A stretch of DNA of 64,000 bases from Aquihabitans sp. G128 (GTDB lineage Bacteria; Actinomycetota; Acidimicrobiia; Acidimicrobiales; Iamiaceae): contig NZ_CP077604.1 of NCBI RefSeq assembly GCF_019048865.1, forward strand, positions 2,604,001 through 2,668,000. The letters run 5' to 3'. The notes beneath the pieces were generated by a model, which made no database searches, had not been told where the DNA came from, and saw only the letters and a list, made by a program, of their open reading frames with translations. A program made the translations under genes and the position numbers. Positions 17,538 through 25,524 of the stretch are shown piece after piece (position 1 is the stretch's first letter; each line of letters begins with the position of its first letter).

Positions 17538-17873
17538 TCAGGCCAGGAGCAGGCGGACGAAGTCGGCGCGGGCGGGGGCGATGCGCCAGTGGACCCAGCG
17601 GCCTCGCTTGTCCCCGGTGATGAGCCCGGCCTCGGCGAGGACCTTGGTGTGGTGGCTGACGGTGGGCTGGCTCTTGGCCAGGGGCTCGAGCAGGTCGCAC
17701 GAGCAGATCTCGCCGGAGGCCGCGATGAGGCTCAGCAGCCGCAGCCGGACCGGGTCGGCCAGGGCGGCGTAGGTGTGGGCCAGGGCCTCGGCGTCGGCCT
17801 GGTCGAGCGGGGCGTCGGTGACCGACGGGCAGCACACGTCGGGGGCGTCGACCGGGATGCGGGCGGAGCTCAT
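17538..17873 (-). CDS. arsR: ArsR family arsenic-responsive repressor
   Basis: A 111-residue winged-helix repressor. The ALADPVRLRLLSLI segment, the metal-site helix EICSCDL (Cys57, Cys59) and recognition helix SQPTVSHHTKVLAEAGL are typical of ArsR/SmtB proteins. A second cysteine pair near the N-terminus (Cys14-Cys15) together with Cys57 recalls the Corynebacterium glutamicum As(III) site built from Cys15, Cys16 and Cys55. The start is ATG 17873 because a longer frame upstream crosses the promoter and operator region. It is divergent from arsI, aquaporin and arsC over 90 bases. As(III) binding should release it from the operator and switch on both directions. Confidence 0.92.
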   Translation of the reverse strand: MSSARIPVDAPDVCCPSVTDAPLDQADAEALAHTYAALADPVRLRLLSLIAASGEICSCDLLEPLAKSQPTVSHHTKVLAEAGLITGDKRGRWVHWRIAPARADFVRLLLA

Positions 17874-17895
17874 AGCGGAACGGTCCTCCAACACA

Positions 17896-17914
17896 TTGAC
17901 AAGGATCGATGCAT
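17896..17914. promoter_or_regulatory. Candidate ArsR operator overlapping a -35-like TTGACA
   Basis: In the 90-base arsR-arsI divergent region, TTGACA at 17896-17901 is followed by AAGG-type spacer and ATCGATGCAT (17905-17914). ArsR/SmtB operators are AT-containing imperfect dyads of this sort; this is the only AT-rich patch in the region. The exact operator limits are inferred. Confidence 0.5.
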
Positions 17915-17963
17915 GCGGCACGCTGCTCACATCGACGGCGGTCAATCTACCAGGAGCACCCCG

Positions 17964-18452
17964 ATGTCTCGTGTCCAGCTCGCCCTGAACGTCTCGGACC
18001 TCGATGAGGCCGTGGCCTTCTACTCGAAGCTCTTCGCCACCGAGGTGAGCAAGCGCAAGCCCGGCTACGCCAACTTCGCCATCGCCGAGCCACCCCTCAA
18101 GCTGGTCCTGATCGAGGCCGCGGACGGCGGCACCCTGAACCACCTCGGCATCGAGGTCGAGACCGCCGAACAGGTCGAGGCGGCCGAGGGCCGGCTGGCC
18201 GCCGAGGGCCTGGCCACCACCGGCATCGACGACACCACGTGCTGCTACTCACTGAAGACCGAGACGTGGGTCAACGACCCCGACGGCGCGCCGTGGGAGG
18301 TCTACGTGAAGACCGGCGACGCCGACGAGATGGGCAGCGGCGCCTCGGGCGTGCCCACCGCCGAGGGCACCGGAGCCTGCTGCAGCGCCACCGCGATCAG
18401 CGCCTCGGTCGCCCTCGGCGCGGCGCCCGGCGCACCGTCGGGCTGCTGCTGA
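17964..18452 (+). CDS. arsI: ArsI/CadI family glyoxalase-fold C-As lyase
   Basis: A 162-residue vicinal-oxygen-chelate protein. ArsI cleaves the carbon-arsenic bond of trivalent organoarsenicals in an iron-dependent, oxygen-using reaction. Features shared with the family: Gln5, His60 (LNHLGIEV) and Glu112 (WEVYV) as the likely metal ligands, and the vicinal thiols Cys93-Cys94 in DTTCCYS, which bind the substrate arsenic. The mycobacterial relative is the cadmium-induced CadI. Two more Cys pairs (139-140 and 161-162) lie in the C-terminal tail. The ATG at 17964 has CAGGAG upstream. First gene of the arsenic operon. Confidence 0.88.
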   Translation: MSRVQLALNVSDLDEAVAFYSKLFATEVSKRKPGYANFAIAEPPLKLVLIEAADGGTLNHLGIEVETAEQVEAAEGRLAAEGLATTGIDDTTCCYSLKTETWVNDPDGAPWEVYVKTGDADEMGSGASGVPTAEGTGACCSATAISASVALGAAPGAPSGCC

Positions 18453-18454
18453 GC

Positions 18455-19156
18455 GTGGGCGACCGCAACCGCCGGCTGGTGGCCGAGGCCCTCGGCACCG
18501 GCTTCCTCGTGCTCACGGTCGTGGGCTCCGGCATCACCGCCAGCCGCCTCTCCCCCAGCGACGTGGGCCTGCAGCTGCTCGAGAACGCGACGGCCACTGC
18601 AGCAGCCCTCGTCGGCCTGATCCTCGTGCTCGGCCCGGTCTCTGGCGCCCACCTCAACCCGGTCGTGACCCTGCTCGACCGGCTCCACGGCGGCATCGGC
18701 ACCGGCGACGCGGTCCGCTACGCCGTGGCGCAGACGGCCGGTGGGTGCCTCGGCGCCGTCACCGCCAACGCCATGTTCGAGCGGCCGGCCTTCGAGCTGG
18801 CCACGCTCGTCCGGTCCTCCGGGGCGCTCTGGCTGTCCGAGGTGGTCGCCACCGTCGGGCTCCTCCTCGTGATCCAGGGCTGCGTCCGCAGCGGCCGGGC
18901 GGCGGCGGTCCCCTACGCCGTCGGGCTGTGGATCGGCGGCGCCTACTTCTCCACCTCGTCCACCAGCTTCGCCAACCCGGCGGTCACCGTCGCCCGCACC
19001 CTCTCGGACTCCTTCGCCGGCATCGCACCGCGCTCGGTGCCCGCCTTCGTCGCCGCCCAGCTGGTCGGCGCCGCCATCGCCCACGCCCTCGGCCGCACCC
19101 TGTTCCCTGCGGCCGACGGTGCCCCCGTGCCCGCCCGGACCCAGGAGCCTGCATGA
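18455..19156 (+). CDS. Aquaporin/glycerol-facilitator (MIP) family channel, AqpS-like
   Basis: A 233-residue channel with six hydrophobic segments and both MIP half-helices: GAHLNPVV (NPV at 68-70) and SFANPAVTVAR (NPA 174-176, selectivity Arg181). It starts two bases after arsI with a GTG and its TGA overlaps the ATG of arsC. The place of the usual Acr3 or ArsB arsenite pump is taken by this channel, as in Sinorhizobium meliloti, where AqpS lets arsenite made by ArsC leave down its gradient. Arsenite conduction here is inferred from the operon; water or glycerol transport is the alternative. Confidence 0.88.
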   Translation: MGDRNRRLVAEALGTGFLVLTVVGSGITASRLSPSDVGLQLLENATATAAALVGLILVLGPVSGAHLNPVVTLLDRLHGGIGTGDAVRYAVAQTAGGCLGAVTANAMFERPAFELATLVRSSGALWLSEVVATVGLLLVIQGCVRSGRAAAVPYAVGLWIGGAYFSTSSTSFANPAVTVARTLSDSFAGIAPRSVPAFVAAQLVGAAIAHALGRTLFPAADGAPVPARTQEPA

Positions 19157-19575
19157 ACCCCGAGTCGACCGGCCGCCCCACCGTGCTGTTCCTGTGCGTC
19201 CACAACGCCGGTCGCTCGCAGATGGCGCTCGGGTTCCTCACCAACCTCGCCGGCGACCGGGCGGTCGGCCTCTCCGGGGGCTCGGAGCCAGCCGACGCGG
19301 TGAACGCCGTCGCGGTGGCCGCCATGGCCGAGGTGGGCATCGACCTGGCCGGCCGACGGCCACAGCGCTGGACCGACGAGGTCCTCGGCGCGGCCGACGT
19401 CGTGGTCACCATGGGTTGCGGGGACTCGTGCCCGTTCGTGCCGGGCACCCGCTACGAGGACTGGCCGCTCGACGACCCGGCGGGCCGGGACCTCGACGCG
19501 GTCCGCCCCATCCGGGACGAGATCGAGCGTCGCGTGCGCGCCCTGCTGGCCGACCTCGGCATCAGCGTGGAGTAG
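19153..19575 (+). CDS. arsC: Arsenate reductase ArsC, low-molecular-weight phosphatase fold
   Basis: A 140-residue enzyme reducing arsenate to arsenite. The P-loop CVHNAGRS gives nucleophile Cys15 and Arg21 (CX5R); Cys89 and Cys93 in MGCGDSCP supply the resolving thiols, and Asp107 in PLDDPAG is the general acid. This is the thioredoxin- or mycothiol-linked ArsC type rather than the glutaredoxin type. Start ATG 19153 overlaps the aquaporin stop as ATGA, so translation is coupled. The end overlaps the convergent VOC gene by 14 bases. Confidence 0.93.
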   Translation: MNPESTGRPTVLFLCVHNAGRSQMALGFLTNLAGDRAVGLSGGSEPADAVNAVAVAAMAEVGIDLAGRRPQRWTDEVLGAADVVVTMGCGDSCPFVPGTRYEDWPLDDPAGRDLDAVRPIRDEIERRVRALLADLGISVE

Positions 19576-19981
19576 CTGGGGCGGCTCGCCGAGAGGCACC
19601 GCCGACGCGCCAGGGCCAGGTGGTGGCGTCGCCGGGGAAGTCGGGCGTCTGGGGGCGGACGACGCAGAAGGGCTGGCCCGACGGGTCCTGCATGATCCAC
19701 CAGGTCTTGACGGCCTGGAGCCGGGTGGCGCCCAGCGCCTCGAGGCGGGCGACCTCGGCCTCGACGTCGTCGGTCTCGATGTCGAGGTGGACGCGAGCCG
19801 GGCCGTCGATGCGCTGCACGAACACCTCGCGCCCGGCCACGTGGCCGACGCCGACGTAGGTGCCGTCGTCGTCGAAGGGCCCGGCGGGACCGATCAGGGC
19901 GCCGGCCCAGAAGGCCGACGTGGCCTCGTGGACCTCCGAGGGGCAGTCGATCCCGATGGCGGCGAGGCGGCTCCGGTGCAC
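19562..19981 (-). CDS. VOC (glyoxalase-like) family protein
   Basis: A 139-residue protein with two VOC half-modules. The text runs RLAAIGIDCPSEVHEATSAFW, a DGTYVGVG strand, VFVQRIDGPARVHLDIETDD, a VEAEVARLEALGA helix and MQDPSGQPFCVV, a pattern typical of the glyoxalase-like domain family often annotated as DUF/VOC. Metal ligands are not clear. Start is the GTG at 19981. It ends inside the arsC tail on the opposite strand, which says nothing about function. Possibly a resistance or detoxification protein; substrate unknown. Confidence 0.82.
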   Translation of the reverse strand: MHRSRLAAIGIDCPSEVHEATSAFWAGALIGPAGPFDDDGTYVGVGHVAGREVFVQRIDGPARVHLDIETDDVEAEVARLEALGATRLQAVKTWWIMQDPSGQPFCVVRPQTPDFPGDATTWPWRVGGASRRAAPATPR

Positions 19982-20022
19982 GTCGGGGACCGTACCCCCG
20001 GCCCGGGCCGCCTGCCCGGGGC

Positions 20023-21393
20023 TCAGGGCTGAGCGTCGAGCGGGCCGGTGGCCACCAGCGCCGGATCGACGGCGCCGGGCACGATCGGCTCGTCACCCGC
20101 GAGGGCGGCGAGGGAGGCGGTGCGGTCCTCGGCGGGGCCGGCGCGGCGGGCCTCGGCCACCAAGGCCGCCACCACGAGCAGCGCCAGCGCCGCCAGGTAC
20201 CACGCCGTCACCGTGCCGAGCCCGATGCGGTCGGCGATCACGCCCGCCACCACCACCGGCAGGCTCATGGCGACGTAGCAACCGGTGAGGTACGCCGACG
20301 TCACCCCGCCTCGGGCGTGGACGGGAGCGATGCGCTGCACGGTGGCCATGGTGTGGCGCTGGGAGATGCCGGCGCCGGCGCCCGCCACCACCGCCCCGAC
20401 GATCGCCACGGCCAGCGATCCCACCAGGGTCGAGCCGGCCATGAGGGCCATGCCGACCACCACCAGGCCGAGCGCCAGCCGCAGGGCCGTGGCGGAGTCC
20501 GAGCGGCGGGACGCCAGCTGGGCCGACCCGTTGGCCACCACGGCCAGGGCGGCGAAGAGCCCGGCCACCACGGGCTGGGTGATGTGGACGCCGAGCTCCT
20601 CGTGCAGGAACGAGGGCGACAGGCCGAACACCCAGCCGAGCAGCATCCAGCCGGTGGCCCCGGCCAGGGCCGTGGCCACGAAGGCCGACCGGATCTCGGC
20701 CGGCACGTGCAGCACGGGCACCCGGTGGCGGGGCGGGGCGACGTCGGGCCGCGTCTCGGGGATGCGGGACAGCGCCCCCACCAGGACCACGGCGAGGACG
20801 ACGTGCAGGGCGTAGGGCGCCACCGTCGGCCACGGGGTCACGGTGGCCAGCAGGCCGCTGACGAGCGGGCCGAGGGCCAGGCCGGCGGCGGCCGACAGGG
20901 TGGCGGCGAGGGCACCGCCGGCCGTGTCCTGCTTCGGGTGCAGCTCGCGGATGGCCACCGCGACGCACGACATCACCAGCCCCCCACCGATGCCGTAGGA
21001 GACCTCGCCGGCGAAGAGCCAGCCGACGTTGCGGGCCGACGCGAACACCAGCGAGCTGGCGATGGTGACCGCGATGCCGGCCAGCAGCACCGGGCGACGG
21101 CCGACCTTGTCGGCGAAGCGGCCCAGGGTGAGCAGCGTGGGCACCAGGGCCAGCACGTAGACGGCGAAGAGCATCGTGACGGTGCTCGACGAGAAGCCGT
21201 AGCGGTGCTCGTAGGTGGGGAACAGCGGCGTCGGGAAGTTGCTGGCCGCCAGCAGCAACGCCTGGGCGCTGATCACCACCCAGAAGCTGGTGCGCCGGGA
21301 CCACGTCCGCCGGGCCGTGGCCGTCGCCGCGGCGTCGAGGCAGGGCTCGTCGCAGCCGGCCGGGGTGCTGAGGGGGAGGTCGAGGGTCGACAT
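20023..21393 (-). CDS. MFS transporter, TetR-controlled efflux candidate
   Basis: A 456-residue major facilitator protein with about 12 hydrophobic segments. Between segments 2 and 3 is GRFADKVGRRPVLLAG, the conserved MFS motif A, and a hydrophilic loop PETRPDVAPPRHRVP separates the two halves. The start is the ATG at 21393. A TetR regulator is divergent at 21473, and two identical palindromes lie between. This is the arrangement of a drug or toxin exporter held down by its own TetR. Export is inferred from context; the ligand is unknown. Confidence 0.9.
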   Translation of the reverse strand: MSTLDLPLSTPAGCDEPCLDAAATATARRTWSRRTSFWVVISAQALLLAASNFPTPLFPTYEHRYGFSSSTVTMLFAVYVLALVPTLLTLGRFADKVGRRPVLLAGIAVTIASSLVFASARNVGWLFAGEVSYGIGGGLVMSCVAVAIRELHPKQDTAGGALAATLSAAAGLALGPLVSGLLATVTPWPTVAPYALHVVLAVVLVGALSRIPETRPDVAPPRHRVPVLHVPAEIRSAFVATALAGATGWMLLGWVFGLSPSFLHEELGVHITQPVVAGLFAALAVVANGSAQLASRRSDSATALRLALGLVVVGMALMAGSTLVGSLAVAIVGAVVAGAGAGISQRHTMATVQRIAPVHARGGVTSAYLTGCYVAMSLPVVVAGVIADRIGLGTVTAWYLAALALLVVAALVAEARRAGPAEDRTASLAALAGDEPIVPGAVDPALVATGPLDAQP

Positions 21394-21412
21394 GGAGGCT
21401 CCGAACGTCAGA

Positions 21413-21459
21413 ACAGACAGGTCTGTCTAGGTGGCCGCACACTAGACAGACCGGTCTGT
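21413..21459. promoter_or_regulatory. Twin TetR operators, ACAGAC-N2-GTCTGT
   Basis: Two perfect dyads of the same design: ACAGAC-AG-GTCTGT at 21413-21426 and ACAGAC-CG-GTCTGT at 21446-21459, with centres 33 bases apart. They fill the 79-base gap between the divergent MFS and tetR starts, 20 bases from the MFS ATG and 13 from the tetR ATG. Binding by the neighbouring TetR protein is a direct inference. Confidence 0.85.
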
Positions 21460-21472
21460 TATCGTCAACCAC

Positions 21473-22072
21473 ATGCCCGCCACCGACACCGCCGCCCGCC
21501 CATCGGCCCGAGACCGGTTGCTCGCCGCAGCCGACGAGCTCTTCTACGCCGAGGGCGTCCACACCGTCGGCATCGACCGCGTCATCGAGCGGGCCGGGGT
21601 GGCCAAGGCCACCCTCTACAGCACCTTCGGCAGCAAGGACGGCCTGGTGCGGGCCTACCTCGAGGGCCGCCACGCCGAGCGCCGGGACCGGGTCCTCGCC
21701 CACGTCGAGCGCCACACCGACCCGCGCGAGCGGGCCCTTGCCCCGTTCGACGCCCTCGACGACCGCATCGCCCAACCTGGCTTCCAGGGCTGTGCGTTCG
21801 TGAACGCCAGCGCCGAGGCCGACGAGGGGACCGCCGCCACGGAGGTGTCCCGCGAGGTGCGGGCCTGGACCCGGGCCCTCTTCACCGAGCTGGCCACCGC
21901 GGCCGGGGCCGCCGAGCCGGCCGCGGTCGGCCGCCAGCTGCACCTGCTCTACGACGGGGCCACGCTCAGCGCCCGCATGGACCGCGAGGCCGACGCCGCC
22001 CGTGCCGCCCGGGCCGCCGCCGCCGGGATCCTCGACGCCGCCATCGTGGCGGGCGCGGTGGCGCCCGGCTGA
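21473..22072 (+). CDS. TetR/AcrR family transcriptional regulator
   Basis: A 199-residue regulator. The N-terminal helix-turn-helix is RDRLLAAADELFYAEGVHTVGIDRVIERAGVAKATLYSTFGSKDGLVRAYL, a textbook TetR DNA-binding domain; the rest is the helical ligand-binding and dimerisation domain, with GCAFVNASAEADEG near its start. ATG 21473 is chosen because it follows the operators directly. Divergent from the MFS gene, with twin operators between, so it probably represses both. A short palindrome past its stop separates it from the convergent hydrolase. Confidence 0.92.
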   Translation: MPATDTAARPSARDRLLAAADELFYAEGVHTVGIDRVIERAGVAKATLYSTFGSKDGLVRAYLEGRHAERRDRVLAHVERHTDPRERALAPFDALDDRIAQPGFQGCAFVNASAEADEGTAATEVSREVRAWTRALFTELATAAGAAEPAAVGRQLHLLYDGATLSARMDREADAARAARAAAAGILDAAIVAGAVAPG

Positions 22073-22073
22073 C

Positions 22074-22092
22074 GACCGACCCCGGGTCGGTC
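22074..22092. terminator. Short palindrome between convergent tetR and hydrolase genes
   Basis: GACCGACCC at 22074-22082 is followed by one C and its complement GGGTCGGTC at 22084-22092, bridging the two stop codons. As an RNA hairpin it would keep a 7-bp stem with a CCCGG-type loop for both strands. Bidirectional terminator role inferred from position. Confidence 0.45.
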
Positions 22093-22942
22093 AGCGGCGC
22101 ACCCAGGCTGCGGTGTCGGCCGGCGACTCCACCTGGGGCAGGCCGTCGGCCACCTCGGTCACGGTGGCCCCGGCCGCCCGCCAGCGATCGGGGTCGCTGG
22201 CGTCGACGAAGCCCTGGCCCGAGCCCCACAGGACGTGGGGCGCGGTGGAGGCGACCTCCTCCGGATCGAGGCCGAGCGCCAGGCGGTTGGCCACGAAGGC
22301 CAGCTGCAGGTGCTTGGCGTTGCCGAGGCGGGCCACCCGTCGGGTCTCGGCCACCTCCGCCTCGGTGAGCACCGACGGGTCCCGGTAGGTCTGGTTGCGC
22401 TGGAACCAGCGCACGCTCGGCCCGGACGACAAGGCTCGCACGAAGGCGTCGCCCACTGGGGTGTGCCGCCCGAGCGAGTACGCCACGCGACCGAGCGCAC
22501 CGGACGGCGCCGCCTGGGCCTCGCCCAGCCCGGTCGGCGTGATGAGTAGGAGGCGGGCCACGGGCGCGCCGGCCGCCACCGCCCGCACGGCGTGGGCCCC
22601 GGTGAGCGACGAGGCCACCACCACCGGCGGCCGCCCGTCGACGGTGGCCCCACGGATCAGCCCGTCGACCACGCCGGCCAGCACCGACGGCGACCACTCG
22701 AGGTCCGGGCGATCGCTCTCGCCCGCCCCGAGCAGGTCCGGCACGCGCACCCGCTCGTCGGCCGCCAGCAGGGGCGCCAGCTCCCGCCACTCGTACCCGC
22801 TCGCCCCGGCATAGACGCCGTGGAGCAGCAGGTGCACCGGACCGCCCGACGGTCCCGCCTCGCGCCAGCGGGCGGTGAAGGGTCCGATCGCCGTCGAGCC
22901 CTGCTCGGTGCCGAGGGTGGTGGGATCCCAGGAGGTGGCCAT
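22091..22942 (-). CDS. Alpha/beta-fold hydrolase
   Basis: A 283-residue alpha/beta hydrolase-like protein. LLLHGVYAGASGYEW is the oxyanion-loop region, RVRVPDLLGAGESDRP the following strand and loop, and VVVASSLTGAHAV occupies the nucleophile elbow with Ser in an A-S-S-L-T context instead of the usual GxSxG. A C-terminal acid is possible in SDPDRW; the catalytic His is not clear near the end. The altered elbow may mean a lost or changed activity. Start ATG 22942; divergent from the SDR gene at 23057. Confidence 0.75.
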   Translation of the reverse strand: MATSWDPTTLGTEQGSTAIGPFTARWREAGPSGGPVHLLLHGVYAGASGYEWRELAPLLAADERVRVPDLLGAGESDRPDLEWSPSVLAGVVDGLIRGATVDGRPPVVVASSLTGAHAVRAVAAGAPVARLLLITPTGLGEAQAAPSGALGRVAYSLGRHTPVGDAFVRALSSGPSVRWFQRNQTYRDPSVLTEAEVAETRRVARLGNAKHLQLAFVANRLALGLDPEEVASTAPHVLWGSGQGFVDASDPDRWRAAGATVTEVADGLPQVESPADTAAWVRR

Positions 22943-23008
22943 GGCCGGCGCCTACCCAGCCCTCGACGGAGGTCGCCTTTCCCCGCACCGCCGACGTGGG
23001 CCATGCTT

Positions 23009-23031
23009 CTTGTTGACCCAGGGTAAACAAG
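23009..23031. promoter_or_regulatory. 23-bp imperfect palindrome upstream of an SDR gene
   Basis: Two 11-base arms, CTTGTTGACCC (23009-23019) and GGGTAAACAAG (23021-23031), are complementary except at one pair and flank a single A. It lies 25 bases before the SDR start and 66 bases from the divergent hydrolase start. The form suits a TetR-type dimer; TTGTTGAC inside the left arm could also serve as a -35. Regulator unknown. Confidence 0.7.
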
Positions 23032-23056
23032 CGGGTCCCCGAGCAAGGAGCGCTAC

Positions 23057-23899
23057 GTGAAGGACTTCTCCGGCAAGGTCGCCGCCATCACCGGCGCCGC
23101 CTCGGGCATGGGCCGCAGCCTCTCGATCGAGCTGGCCAAGCGGGGCTGCCACCTGGCCATCTCCGACGTCGACGAGGCCGGCCTGGCCGAGACCGTCGAG
23201 CGCGCCGCCAAGCACGGCGTGACCGTCACCAGCCAGCGCCTCGACGTGGCCGACCGCGAGGCGGTGCACGCCTGGGCCGACCAGGTGGTGGCCGATCACG
23301 GCCGGGTGAACCTGATCTTCAACAACGCCGGCGTGGCGCTGGGGGCCTCGGTCGAGGGCATGTCCTACGAGGACTTCGACTGGCTCATCGGCATCAACTT
23401 CCACGGCGTCGTCAACGGCACCAAGGCGTTCCTGCCCCACCTCAAGGCCTCGGGCGAAGGCCACGTCATCAACATCTCCAGCGTGTTCGGGCTGCTCGGC
23501 ATCCCGTCGCAGTCGGCCTACAACGCGGCCAAGTTCGCGGTCCGGGGCTTCACCGAGTCGCTGCGCATCGAGCTCGACATGGAGGACGCCGGCGTGTCCT
23601 GCACCACGGTCCACCCCGGCGGCATCAAGACCAACATCGCCCGCAACGCGCGCATCGACCACAGCCTCGGCGACGTCGACATCGACCCCGAGGAAGCGGT
23701 CAAGGGCATGGAGAAGCTGTTCATCACCAGCGCCGACAAGGCCGCCAAGGGCATCCTCCGCGCCGTCGAGCTCGACAAGCGCCGGGCCATGATCGGCCCC
23801 GACGCCCACGTGCTCAACCTGCTGGCCAAGCTCCCGCCCAACGCCTACCAGCGCCTCATCGCCTTCGGCGTGAAGCGCCAGAGCGGCCCGATCGTCTGA
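23057..23899 (+). CDS. SDR family NAD(P)-dependent oxidoreductase
   Basis: A 280-residue classical SDR. TGAASGMG (12-19) binds the cofactor; Asp37/Asp39 (ISDVDE) favour NAD. Catalytic residues are Asn114, Ser142, Tyr155 and Lys159 (YNAAK). The C-terminal part, VHPGGIKTNIARNAR and AKGILRAVELDKRRAMIGPDA, matches the actinobacterial branch often found with lipid or steroid metabolism. The GTG at 23057 has CAAGGAG upstream, and the palindrome at 23009-23031 suggests ligand-controlled expression. Substrate not identified. Confidence 0.9.
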   Translation: MKDFSGKVAAITGAASGMGRSLSIELAKRGCHLAISDVDEAGLAETVERAAKHGVTVTSQRLDVADREAVHAWADQVVADHGRVNLIFNNAGVALGASVEGMSYEDFDWLIGINFHGVVNGTKAFLPHLKASGEGHVINISSVFGLLGIPSQSAYNAAKFAVRGFTESLRIELDMEDAGVSCTTVHPGGIKTNIARNARIDHSLGDVDIDPEEAVKGMEKLFITSADKAAKGILRAVELDKRRAMIGPDAHVLNLLAKLPPNAYQRLIAFGVKRQSGPIV

Positions 23900-23995
23900 C
23901 GCCGCAGGCCCTTGCCCCGTCCGTGGCGTGCCTCCCGGTGATCCGGGCCTGACCGACTCCCCCGGGCCCGTCGGCGGGCGTGCCTACGCTGCGGT

Positions 23996-25510
23996 GTGCC
24001 CGCGCTCACGCTCTCGGACTACCTCCAGAAGATCCTGACCGCTCGGGTCTACGACGTCGCCCAGGAGACGCCCCTCGACCCGGCGCCGGTGCTCTCGGCC
24101 CGCCTCGACAACACCGTCCTGCTCAAGCGGGAGGACCACCAGCCGGTCTTCAGCTTCAAGCTGCGTGGGGCCTACAACCACATGGTCCAGCTGTCCGCGG
24201 AGCAGCTCGCCCAGGGCGTGATCTGCGCGTCGGCCGGCAACCACGCCCAGGGCGTGGCCCTCAGCGCCCAGCGGCTGGGCTGCACCGCGGTCATCGTGAT
24301 GCCGGTCACCACGCCGCAGGTGAAGGTCGACGCCGTGCGGGCGCTCGGCGCCGAGATCGTGCTCCACGGCGACAGCTACTCCGACGCCGCCGAGCGCGCC
24401 GGGGAGCTCCAGGCCGAGCACGGCTACGCCTACGTCCACCCGTTCGATGACCCGGACGTGATCGCCGGCCAGGGGACCATCGCCATGGAGGTGCTGCGCC
24501 AGCACCAGGCACCCATCGACGCCATCTTCGTGGCGGTCGGCGGCGGTGGGCTGGTGTCGGGCATCGCCGCCTACCTCAAGGCGGTCCGGCCCGAGATCCG
24601 CGTCGTCGGGGTCCAGGCCGCCGACTCCGACGCCATGGCGCAGTCGGTGGCCACCGGCGAACGGGTGGAGCTGAGCGACGTGGGCCTGTTCTCCGACGGC
24701 ACGGCGGTGCGCCAGGTCGGCGTCGAGACCTTCCGCCTGGCTCGCGACCTGGTCGACGAGTTCGTGCTGGTGGACACCGACGAGGTCTGCGCCGCCATGA
24801 AGGACGTGTTCCAGGACACCCGAGCGGTGCTCGAGCCGGCCGGAGCCCTGGGCGTGGCGGGCATCAAGCGGTACGTGGCCGACCACGGCACCAGCGGCGA
24901 GACCTACGTCGCCATCGCCTGCGGGGCCAACCTCAACTTCGACCGCCTGCGCTTCGTGGCCGAGCGGGCCGAGGAGCGCGAGGCGGTGTTCGCGGTGACC
25001 ATCCCCGAGGAGCTGGGCAGCTTCCGCCGCTTCGCCGACCTGGTCGGCGCCCGCTCGGTCACCGAGTTCAACTACCGGATCTCCGACACCGAGGACGCCC
25101 ACGTGTTCGTGGGCATCAGCACCGCCGACCGCCAGGAGGGCGCCGCGCTGGCCGCCGAGCTCACCGCCGCCGGCTTCGCCACGCTCGACCTCACCCACGA
25201 CGAGCTGGCCAAGGAGCACGTCCGCCACATGGTCGGCGGCCGCTCCGCCCTGGCGGTCGACGAGCGGCTCTACCGGTTCCTCTTCCCGGAACGGCCCGGG
25301 GCCCTGGGGCGGTTCCTGGCCAGCCTCCACCCGGACTGGAACATCAGCCTGTTCCACTACCGCAACCAGGGCGCCGACTACGGCCGGGTCCTGGTGGGCC
25401 TCCAGGTCCCGCCGGGCGACGACGACGCCCTGCGCGAGTTCCTCGACGCGCTCGGCTACCCGTACGAGGACGAGACGGCGAACCCCGTCTACCGCCTGTT
25501 CCTGCGCTGA
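23996..25510 (+). CDS. ilvA: Threonine ammonia-lyase, biosynthetic
   Basis: A 504-residue PLP enzyme converting threonine to 2-oxobutyrate, the first committed step to isoleucine. The PLP lysine is Lys55 in SFKLRGAY; SAGNHAQGVA is the phosphate-side loop, and VGGGGLVSGIA the glycine loop. The C-terminal 170 residues form two ACT-like regulatory domains (AVFAVTIPEELGSFRRFADLVG and RLYRFLFPERPGALGRFL), as in the long, isoleucine-inhibited form, rather than the short catabolic type. The start is the GTG at 23996. It ends 14 bases from the convergent kinase-like gene. Confidence 0.95.
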   Translation: MPALTLSDYLQKILTARVYDVAQETPLDPAPVLSARLDNTVLLKREDHQPVFSFKLRGAYNHMVQLSAEQLAQGVICASAGNHAQGVALSAQRLGCTAVIVMPVTTPQVKVDAVRALGAEIVLHGDSYSDAAERAGELQAEHGYAYVHPFDDPDVIAGQGTIAMEVLRQHQAPIDAIFVAVGGGGLVSGIAAYLKAVRPEIRVVGVQAADSDAMAQSVATGERVELSDVGLFSDGTAVRQVGVETFRLARDLVDEFVLVDTDEVCAAMKDVFQDTRAVLEPAGALGVAGIKRYVADHGTSGETYVAIACGANLNFDRLRFVAERAEEREAVFAVTIPEELGSFRRFADLVGARSVTEFNYRISDTEDAHVFVGISTADRQEGAALAAELTAAGFATLDLTHDELAKEHVRHMVGGRSALAVDERLYRFLFPERPGALGRFLASLHPDWNISLFHYRNQGADYGRVLVGLQVPPGDDDALREFLDALGYPYEDETANPVYRLFLR

Positions 25511-25524
25511 GGGGCCCGACCGCG

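Noticed and set aside
22091..22942. Haloalkane dehalogenase or typical esterase
   Set aside because: The nucleophile elbow is not GxSxG or GxDxG and no clear catalytic His is found, so only the fold is called.
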